A stretch of DNA of 64,000 nucleotides, from positions 21,590-85,589 of the forward strand of contig DAIDAJ010000047.1 in assembly GCA_027310665.1 (NCBI GenBank), written 5' to 3'. Position 1 is the stretch's first letter, and every line of letters starts with the position of its first letter. A model generated the notes under the pieces. The model had not been told where the DNA came from. It worked only from the letters and a program-made list of their open reading frames with translations, and did no database searches. The stretch is from Sideroxydans sp. GTDB taxonomy: Bacteria > Pseudomonadota > Gammaproteobacteria > Burkholderiales > Gallionellaceae. This document shows, one piece after another, positions 57,560 through 64,000 of the stretch. The position numbers were made by a program, and so were the translations under genes.

Positions 57560-59323
57560 TCAATTGTGGGCCGGGTTCTCCATATTGGTATTGACCAAGC
57601 CGAACTGGGAACGATGCAGCTGAGAATAAATTCCACCCTTCTCCAGCAATTGGCTGTGCGTACCGATTTCGACGATGCGCCCCTTTTGCAGCACGACGAT
57701 CCGATCCGCCTTTTCTATGGTGGAAAGGCGGTGTGCGATGACCAGCGTGGTACGGCCTTGCATGAGTGTCTCCAGCGCGGCTTGCACATGGCGCTCGGAT
57801 TCGCTATCCAGAGCGGATGTCGCTTCGTCGAGAATAAGAATGGGAGCGTTCTTGAGTATGGCTCGCGCAATGGCGATGCGCTGGCGCTGACCGCCGGATA
57901 AACGCACCCCCTTCTCTCCCACCAGCGTTTCCAGCCCCTGTGGCATCTCGCGAATAAATTCCATGGCATGTGCCGCAGTCGCCGCGGCAATGATCTCGGA
58001 TTCCGGCACTTCGCGCATTTGTCCATAACTGATGTTGGCGGCGACGGTATCGTTGAACAAAACTACCTCCTGACTGACCAGCGCGATATTGCTGCGCAGA
58101 CCGGCCAGTGTAAGCTCAAGGATGTCATGCCCGTCCAGCGTGATACGCCCACCGGTCGGGGTGTAAAAACGCGGCACCAGGTTGGCCAGCGTACTCTTTC
58201 CGCTGCCGGATGCACCCACCAGCGCCACAGACTGGCCTGCCGGGATATCGAGGCAGATATCATGCAGAGCCAACAGTTCATCCTTGTTATAAGAAAAATT
58301 CACGTGTTCGAAAGCGATGTGCCCCGTTGCCCGGTGGATGACGGTCTTACCATTATCCACTTCACTGGCCGAGTCCAGCAATTCGAAGACGCTTTCCGCC
58401 GCTGCCAGTCCGCGCTGCACAAACTCGTTAATGCTGGTGATGCGTTTCAGCGGCGCGGTCAGCATAAGCATTGCCGCGACGAAAGACAGGAATCCACCCA
58501 CCGAAGTGACATCGCTTTTGGCTTGGCCGATCGCCAGATAGATAATGAGTGCCAAAGCGATGGCTGCCACCATCTGAATGATCGGGACGTTAGCCTGGGC
58601 TGCCATGGCCTGCTTCATCATGTGCCTGCGCACCCAGTTGACCTCATGATTGAAACGGTCCTGTTCGTAGCGATGTCCGCCAAACAATTTGACGACCTTA
58701 TGGGCGGTGACACTTTCTTCGATCACCTGGGTGATCCTGCCCATCGCATGTTGGGTGTCGCGGCTTGAAGAGCGCAAACGGTAGTTGATAGTGCGTATTA
58801 CCCAGGCGACGACCGGGGCTATCACCAGCGAGAGCAATGTCAGTTTCCAGTCGAGATAGAACAACCAACCAAACAGGCCGAGAATGATGATGGAATCACG
58901 GATCGTGATGGTTACCACGCTGGTGGCAGCGGCAGTAACATTCGTTACATCGTAGGTGAGTTTGGATATTAATGATCCCGTGGCATGATCATCGTAGAAT
59001 TTGGTGGGAAGTGAAAGTAGCTTGCCAAACATTTCAGAGCGCAAATCCATTACCAGCTTGTTGCCAACCCAATGAATGGCGTAAGAACCCACAAAACTCG
59101 CCAAGCCGCGTACGAAAAAGATCATCAGGATGAATATGGGTGCCCAATGCAGTACGAAATCGTTTTTTTGCACAAAAGTGCCGTCGAGAAAGGGCTTGAG
59201 TAGCGCAGGTAACAATGGCTCAGTCGCGGCCGATACTGCCATGCCAAATATCGAGATGGAAAATATGCGCCAGTGTGGGCGAACGTAATGCAGCAAGCGC
59301 AGGTAGAGTTGGATACTGGTCAT
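57560..59323 (-). CDS. msbA: Lipid A export ABC transporter MsbA
   Basis: A 587-residue half-transporter: six N-terminal membrane helices and a C-terminal ATPase with Walker A GASGSGKST, the Q-loop VSQEVVLF, signature LSGGQRQR, Walker B ILILDEATSALD and the switch IAHRLST. It flips lipid A-core to the outer leaflet of the inner membrane using ATP. Length and motifs are typical. It is transcribed away from the decayed apaH copy and next to wecE. Confidence 0.95.
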   Translation of the reverse strand: MTSIQLYLRLLHYVRPHWRIFSISIFGMAVSAATEPLLPALLKPFLDGTFVQKNDFVLHWAPIFILMIFFVRGLASFVGSYAIHWVGNKLVMDLRSEMFGKLLSLPTKFYDDHATGSLISKLTYDVTNVTAAATSVVTITIRDSIIILGLFGWLFYLDWKLTLLSLVIAPVVAWVIRTINYRLRSSSRDTQHAMGRITQVIEESVTAHKVVKLFGGHRYEQDRFNHEVNWVRRHMMKQAMAAQANVPIIQMVAAIALALIIYLAIGQAKSDVTSVGGFLSFVAAMLMLTAPLKRITSINEFVQRGLAAAESVFELLDSASEVDNGKTVIHRATGHIAFEHVNFSYNKDELLALHDICLDIPAGQSVALVGASGSGKSTLANLVPRFYTPTGGRITLDGHDILELTLAGLRSNIALVSQEVVLFNDTVAANISYGQMREVPESEIIAAATAAHAMEFIREMPQGLETLVGEKGVRLSGGQRQRIAIARAILKNAPILILDEATSALDSESERHVQAALETLMQGRTTLVIAHRLSTIEKADRIVVLQKGRIVEIGTHSQLLEKGGIYSQLHRSQFGLVNTNMENPAHN

Positions 59324-59398
59324 AGAAATTCGGGGTCGAGAACTTGTGAAATATTTTTCTGTTACCCTATTCTACAGACAAACAAGCAGGAACAAGAA

Positions 59399-59700
59399 AT
59401 GGCTATTTGTGCCGTAGGCAATATCCGGGGGTGTTACATCGAGTTGCAGCAGATGCTCAAGCAGATTGCGTCGACCCTGCAGAGGACAAGTTATGGCTGG
59501 TGGGCGACCTGCTCAATCGTGGGCCGGGCTGGCTGCAGGTGCAGCGCTTGGTCAGATCGATCGGAGATGGCGCCATCACCGTCCTCGGCAATCATACCTG
59601 CACCTGCTGGCCGTGGCCAATGACGCAGAGACTGCACTGCACAGATATGCTGGATGAGATACTTGGTGCACCGTACCGGGATGAGCCGCGACGACGACCC
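59399..59700 (+). pseudogene. Decayed 5' copy of apaH
   Basis: It starts MAICAVGNIRGCYIELQQMLKQI and, after a frameshift, continues DPAEDKLWLVGDLLNRGP, LVRSIGDGAITVLGNH, and later DMLDEILGAPYRDE. All match the intact apaH at 62626 in order. At least three frameshifts and no C-terminal half remain. The leader up to 59340 also resembles the apaH leader (CAGGAACAAGAAATGG is shared), so promoter and gene were duplicated together. Identity is visibly moderate, so the duplication is old. Confidence 0.85.
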
Positions 59701-60013
59701 GATGATGAAATGCTGGGTGACAGGTTGCCGTAATTTCCGCATCGTCGGCGCCAGTTGCTTCTACCATTTCGACTGTAAGAATACCGGCCGCATCTTCGTG
59801 ATGAAATGAAGTATCACCCAAATCGAGTTCCATCGTTTGTTTCTACACTCACTCAGAAGTTCAGAAGACGGCAGGTAATCCGCATAACTGTGTGCGCTCT
59901 GCATGGCAGGGGAAGCTGCGCCGACTGGTCTATGCACTGCGCCACAACTATCCGATGCAGCACATCGAGGCATGGGATCACTTGCATGGACGCGGCGAGT
60001 GGAGCGAGAGGAA
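59701..60013. other. Stretch without a recognised gene
   Basis: Between the apaH remnant and the SGNH gene. A plus-strand frame, without a clear start, reads about 65 codons and ends at 60017 (AWQGKLRRLVYALRHNYPMQ, then HIEAWDHLHGRGEWSERN); it looks protein-like but no family was recognised. On the minus strand a frame from 59833 (ELDLGDTSFHHEDAAGIL) is also open. Both may be remnants of genes lost with apaH. Confidence 0.4.
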
Positions 60014-61024
60014 CTAGTGATGTTCTGGCTTTTGTGGTTGCATCGCTTTGAAAACCGCTTCACCCATTAGCAGGTATCCTGTAGTCGAAAAATGGGTGTT
60101 GTTGCCGAGATAAAGATCAACAGTCTTCGCCCGAATGGCTTGTCGTGCTATGCGCAGCAGATTGGGCGCATGAAAGCGCTGCTCGGCTTCGTTCCAGAAC
60201 TGTTTGCCTGGATAGAGATAGGCTGTCGACTTGTTCGGCACGAACACCCAGATCGGCGTGACGCCTTCCAGTCGTGCGTTGAGCTTTCCGATGTTTTCAA
60301 GTGCGCTAGTGTTTATATCTTCCGGCTTGTCATAACTCAGGAACAGTGCATCGTTGCAGTTTGCATGGCTGAATAATTTGCAACCATCGGGCACACGGAC
60401 CATTCTCACATCATTGGACAACAACCAGTTCTTGAAGTCAGGAGAATGGCTCAAGTGCGCATATTTCAGGACATTCAATTGCGTCTTGATACCGGTTGAG
60501 AGCTTACCAGTATAGTTATTCTGATGCACATCGAATGACACAATTGGCGAGGTGCGTGGTACATCGGTCCGGGAGTTTGGATGATATTGTATGTGCTGAC
60601 AGGCAACAGATCTATCAAGAATGTCTACCAGATTGCGCTCAACTGATTCAATCACCAGATACTTTCCCCTAAAACCTTGTGTACGCAACCAGGGCATAAA
60701 ATCAGCGCATATGGCCTGGATGTTGCCCCAGACCTCAGTGCGTACCTTTAAGCCATGCTGCATCAACACGGATTGCCAGATGTGGCCGTCGGAAAAACTA
60801 TCGCCGATGACTAGCACATCGGCCTCTCTCATAGTTGCTTGTTGCAGCCACTTGGCATCGAGTGCGGGTTGCGGTTTAGTCCAGCCGAACAATGATTCAG
60901 GTAGAAGGCTCATGCGAGTCAGATCGCCTTGAAAGGTCGTGAGCGGCAAGAAATAGAAAGCTATGGCGCCGTAACTCAGTAGGACGATGAAAATGGAGAT
61001 GGAAAAGTACTTGGCATGTTTCAT
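60014..61024 (-). CDS. SGNH hydrolase-like protein paired with MBOAT (copy 2)
   Basis: A 336-residue protein with one N-terminal membrane helix (YFSISIFIVLLSYGAIAFYFL). Block I is ADVLVIGDSFSDGHIWQSVL with a canonical GDS, and THFSTTGYLLMGEAVF supplies the late His. It resembles AlgX/AlgJ/DltD partners. The start at 61024 follows the MBOAT stop by one base. It is the counterpart of 45253-46392, but the sequences are very divergent, so the two cassettes probably modify different acceptors. Confidence 0.82.
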   Translation of the reverse strand: MKHAKYFSISIFIVLLSYGAIAFYFLPLTTFQGDLTRMSLLPESLFGWTKPQPALDAKWLQQATMREADVLVIGDSFSDGHIWQSVLMQHGLKVRTEVWGNIQAICADFMPWLRTQGFRGKYLVIESVERNLVDILDRSVACQHIQYHPNSRTDVPRTSPIVSFDVHQNNYTGKLSTGIKTQLNVLKYAHLSHSPDFKNWLLSNDVRMVRVPDGCKLFSHANCNDALFLSYDKPEDINTSALENIGKLNARLEGVTPIWVFVPNKSTAYLYPGKQFWNEAEQRFHAPNLLRIARQAIRAKTVDLYLGNNTHFSTTGYLLMGEAVFKAMQPQKPEHH

Positions 61025-61025
61025 A

Positions 61026-62512
61026 TCAGAACTGGAAATAGAGAAAGGGACTATAACTACCAAATTGATCTACAACCACAGAAAATAGGCCAAGAACGAC
61101 AGCGGCTTGAAGGGTAGTCAGCAGTATGCTGCCCTTGATAAAACGAACTCGCGTCGAATTGGGCAGCAACCAAACCCATAGCAATCCTGGAATTAGCAGG
61201 CGCAACAGGTCGCGGCCAGACAGGTCAGTAAGTAACAGCAAGTTGCCATGAAGGACCGTATCGAACGCGATCGGGCGCGCCGCGATGCCGAACATTGCGT
61301 TCAGGATGACCAGAGCCTGTTCCACGTTGCTGGCGCGGAATACCACCCATGCCGCCACGACGGCGATGAAGGTGAGTGTGCCGCCCGCCAACGTACCAAA
61401 CCAGTTCGGGATCAAGCGCAAGTATTTCTCCGATACGAGGTCGCGCCATAGATTGTTGATAACGAGATAGGCGCCGTGTAACGCTCCCCAGATTACGAAC
61501 GTCCATCCGGCACCGTGCCACAGACCGCCCAGCAGCATGGTCGCCATCAGATTGCATAGCGGCGCAGCTTGCCGTGACGGTTGCCGCCCAGCGGGATGTA
61601 CAGGTAATCGCGCAGGAAGGCGGAGAGCGTGATGTGCCAGCGCCGCCAGAACTCGATGATGCTTGTGGATCTATACGGCGAATTAAAGTTGATCGGCAGG
61701 TGGATATTAAACATCAAAGCGATGCCCAGAGCCATATCGGTATAGCCGGAAAAATCGAAATAAATCTGCAGCGTGTAAGCCAGCGCCCCTGCCCAAGCTT
61801 CGTAGGTCGTGGGTAACGTGCCGGTCACCATGCCGTGCTGAGCGCCATCGAAGACGGCCGTGGCGAAGGGTGCAATCGAGTCGGCCCACAGCACCTTTTT
61901 GCACAGACCTAGCGTGAATAACAATAGCCCTGTGGCGACATGTTCCCAATTGATCCGATAGGTGGAGTTGCGCGCGAACTGCGGCATCATGTCCTTGTGA
62001 TGCAGCACAGGTCCAGCGATCAGGTGAGGGAAGTAGGTGACGAACAACACATAATGCACAAAGTTGTATTCCTTCACTTTGCCTTGGTAGGTGTCCACTA
62101 GGAAGGCGATCTGGGTGAAAGTGAAGAACGAGATGCCCAACGGCAGGATAATTTCGCTCAATGAAAGACTGGAGCCGGTCAGGCTGTTCACGTTGGAAAG
62201 GAAGAAGTTGGCGTATTTGAAATAGCCCAGCAACAGCAGGTTGGCCGCGAGCGCGAACACCAGTACCTGTTTCTTGCGTGCTGCAGACTGTTGCACGCCA
62301 GCTTTGGCGATCCACATCCCGAAGGCGTAGTTGCAAAAAATCGAGCCGAGCAACAGGCCAATATAGGCCGAATTCCAGTAACCGTAGAAGAACAGCGACG
62401 AGATCGTCAGCCATGCGCCAGCATAGGCATGGTGGATGCGTGCCAATTGATAGAAACCCAGCAACACGACGGGCAGGAACAGGAAGATAAAACCGTAGGA
62501 ATTGAATAGCAT
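61026..62512 (-). pseudogene. MBOAT family O-acyltransferase (copy 2), split by a frameshift
   Basis: The N-terminal part (61547-62512, 321 codons) ends LYIPLGGNRHGKLRRYAI-stop. The C-terminal part (61026-61547) begins MATMLLGGLWHGAGWTFVIWG and holds the catalytic His. Against the intact copy at 46393, the break falls exactly where KARRHLNLLVTMLL is expected; loss of one base near 61555 explains it. Stop and restart overlap as TGATG, so the two halves might still be made by reinitiation. All other motifs (HLIAGPVLHHKDMMPQF, FDFSGYTDMALGIAL, EFWRRWHITLSAFLRDYL) are kept. A sequencing error is possible. Confidence 0.85.
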
Positions 62513-62625
62513 CGATCAGCGTTTGGCAATGCAGCCAAAGGATGGCAAGTTGAATGGAGTCGGTTTCATCGAAGCTTCAGGAATTTCTGTTACTCTATTT
62601 TACAGATAACAGGCAGGAACAAGAA

Positions 62626-63447
62626 ATGGCGATCTATGCATTAGGCGACATCCAGGGCTGTTACGCCGAACTCCAGCAATTGCTGGAGCAGATACGCTTT
62701 GACCCCGCGCAGGACCGGCTCTGGTTGGTGGGCGATCTGGTCAATCGCGGACCGGATTCGTTGCGCGTGCTGCGCCTGGTCAGATCGCTGGGCGAAAGCG
62801 CCGTCACCGTTCTCGGCAATCACGACCTGCATCTGCTGGCCGTGGCCGAAGGCGCGGCGGAACTTCATCGCACCGATACCCTGGACGAAGTGCTGGGCGC
62901 CCCCGACCGGGATGAACTGCTGGCTTGGTTGCGCCGACAGCGCCTGATGTATACCGAAGGGGACTATGTCCTGGTGCACGCCGGACTGCTACCGCAATGG
63001 GGCGTCAAACAGGCGGCCGGATTGGCAAATGAAGTGGAACGCGCATTGCGCGGCGAAGACTACCCCACCTTCTTTGCCCGCATGTACGGCAACGCGCCGC
63101 ACAACTGGAACGACGACCTGGACGGCTACAAACGCCTGCGCGTCATCACTAACGCTTTCACCCGTTTGCGCATATGCACCCTGCAGGGCGAAATGGAATT
63201 CAGGTTCAAGGGCGAAGTGGAGAAGATTCCGGAAGGCTACGTGCCGTGGTTCGAAGTACCGGACCGCAAGAGCCGCCAGGCCACCGTGATTTTCGGCCAC
63301 TGGTCGGCGCTGGGGCTGAAGGTCACGCCCAACGTTATCGCCCTGGATACCGGCTGCCTGTGGGGAGGGCCGATGACGGCCATCCGATTGGAAGACCGCC
63401 AGTTATTTCAGGTGAGCTGCAAGAACCCGGTAGCGCAAAACTGGTAG
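62626..63447 (+). CDS. apaH: Symmetrical bis(5'-nucleosyl)-tetraphosphatase
   Basis: A 273-residue calcineurin-type phosphoesterase that hydrolyses Ap4A to two ADP. Metal-site motifs are [49 protein letters not shown], and the late FGHWSALG with LDTGCLWGG. Length is normal. The start at 62626 is preceded by AGGAAC. A decayed partial copy lies at 59399, on the other side of the second acylation cassette. Confidence 0.96.
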   Translation: MAIYALGDIQGCYAELQQLLEQIRFDPAQDRLWLVGDLVNRGPDSLRVLRLVRSLGESAVTVLGNHDLHLLAVAEGAAELHRTDTLDEVLGAPDRDELLAWLRRQRLMYTEGDYVLVHAGLLPQWGVKQAAGLANEVERALRGEDYPTFFARMYGNAPHNWNDDLDGYKRLRVITNAFTRLRICTLQGEMEFRFKGEVEKIPEGYVPWFEVPDRKSRQATVIFGHWSALGLKVTPNVIALDTGCLWGGPMTAIRLEDRQLFQVSCKNPVAQNW

Positions 63448-63454
63448 TACTCGA

Positions 63455-63715
63455 TCAATACCTGCGTTTTTGCTGCGGAACAACAGGGCCGCGTCCCTCG
63501 ATGTGGCGGAACGTGATGCGTCCCTTGCTCAGATCGTAGGGTGAAAGTTCCAGCGAAACCTTGTCGCCGGCGACGATGCGGATATGGTTTTTCTGCATCT
63601 TTCCGGCGCTGTAGGCGATCAGTTTGTGCCCGTTATCCAATGTCACACGAAAGCGCGAGTCCGGCAGGATCTCGTCCACCACGCCGTTCATTTCCAGCAG
63701 TTCTTCTTTGGCCAT
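63455..63715 (-). CDS. infA: Translation initiation factor IF-1
   Basis: An 86-residue S1-like OB-fold protein: [67 protein letters not shown]. These are the IF-1 family signatures. It has a basic tail (PQQKRRY) longer than the 72-residue standard, as seen for the second infA copy of many Betaproteobacteria. It ends seven bases from the apaH stop in convergent orientation, and lies downstream of the cold-shock gene behind a terminator. Confidence 0.95.
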   Translation of the reverse strand: MAKEELLEMNGVVDEILPDSRFRVTLDNGHKLIAYSAGKMQKNHIRIVAGDKVSLELSPYDLSKGRITFRHIEGRGPVVPQQKRRY

Positions 63716-63743
63716 GACCAATCCTCTCAGGGAATTCAGAAAC

Positions 63744-63767
63744 AAAAAGCCCGGCGGTTGCCGGGCT
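63744..63767 (-). terminator. Terminator of the cold-shock gene
   Basis: An 8-bp stem AGCCCGGC/GCCGGGCT with a 4-nt loop, followed on the minus strand by a T run (TTTTTGTTT). It lies between the csp stop and infA. Confidence 0.8.
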
Positions 63768-63813
63768 CATAGTCAGGACTGACAGCATGGCTGTGCCATG
63801 CATGCCCGACCAT

Positions 63814-64000
63814 TTATTCCGCTGCGCGGATGTTCGATGCTTGCTGACCTTTGGGGCCGGCAGTGATGTCGAAGCTGACTTGCTGACCTTCGGTCAGGGT
63901 CTTGAAACCCGAACTCTGGATCGCGGAAAAGTGGGCGAAAAGATCATCGCCGCCATTGGATGGGGTGATGAAGCCGAAGCCCTTGGAATCGTTGAACCAC
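63814..64000 (-). CDS. Cold-shock domain protein, CspA family (5' truncated)
   Basis: The last 61 residues of a CspA-type protein; the start is beyond the window edge. It shows the RNP-1-like KGFGFITP, the RNP-2-like DLFAHFSAI, then [24 protein letters not shown] and the stop. These small OB-fold proteins bind single-stranded RNA and DNA and act as RNA chaperones. The AA...N-rich C-terminus is typical of betaproteobacterial members. Confidence 0.96.
   Translation of the reverse strand, partial: WFNDSKGFGFITPSNGGDDLFAHFSAIQSSGFKTLTEGQQVSFDITAGPKGQQASNIRAAE

Overview
The window reads as a chromosomal segment of a moderately GC-rich, autotroph-type betaproteobacterium, most likely order Nitrosomonadales (Gallionellaceae-like). 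This is inference from gene content and protein style: a glnA-ntrB-ntrC nitrogen block, thiC with a TPP riboswitch, uppP, pcm-tolC, a MarR-type EPS-associated regulator, and an LPS/O-antigen locus ending in msbA and apaH. No rRNA, tRNA, CRISPR array, transposase or integrase was found.

Positions 1-9.6 kb are housekeeping: the end of an exonuclease III gene with an overlapping secreted phosphoesterase, then on the minus strand glnA, a DUF4124 protein, ntrB and ntrC. A good sigma-54 promoter and an NtrC dyad lie upstream of glnA. A CDF metal transporter, a rhodanese, uppP and several small conserved proteins follow. From about 10.0 to 13.3 kb there is an AT-richer accessory stretch: a nuclease-helicase of the DUF2075 family with a small partner, and a DUF433/DUF5615 toxin-antitoxin pair that sits between two copies of the 3' end of thiC. 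Then come thiC, its riboswitch, pcm and a TolC-type efflux channel.

Positions 17.6-23.8 kb (minus strand) form a tightly overlapping LPS operon: heptosyltransferase, waaA, rfbB, rfbA, rfbC, rfbD. It is interrupted between rfbB and rfbA by a small element that encodes a four-helix-bundle (S23/IVS-type) protein and has inverted heptanucleotide-repeat ends. The same heptamer family is inserted in frame inside manC.

Positions 23.9-45.2 kb (plus strand) are one long polysaccharide operon. It starts with a MarR-type regulator behind a near-consensus promoter and a palindromic operator candidate. Predicted products are GDP-mannose (manC), GDP-4-keto-6-deoxymannose (gmd), GDP-L-colitose (colD plus a colC/fcl-like reductase), possibly a C-methylated 6-deoxyhexose (a second gmd-like dehydratase plus a C-methyltransferase), and UDP-QuiNAc with its initiating phosphotransferase (wbpV-, wbpL- and wbpM-like trio). 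A Wzx flippase, an O-antigen ligase/polymerase, a GT11 enzyme and several GT2/GT4 transferases assemble and export the glycan.

Positions 45.2-62.5 kb hold decoration functions: two paralogous SGNH+MBOAT acylation cassettes (the second with a frameshifted MBOAT), an OafA-type acyltransferase, a GtrA/GtrB/GT39-like set that could use undecaprenyl-phosphate sugars, wecD- and wecE-like genes for dTDP-Fuc4NAc, two methyltransferases and msbA. A decayed apaH copy next to msbA and the intact apaH at 62.6 kb bracket the second acylation cassette. The window ends with infA and a partial cold-shock gene.
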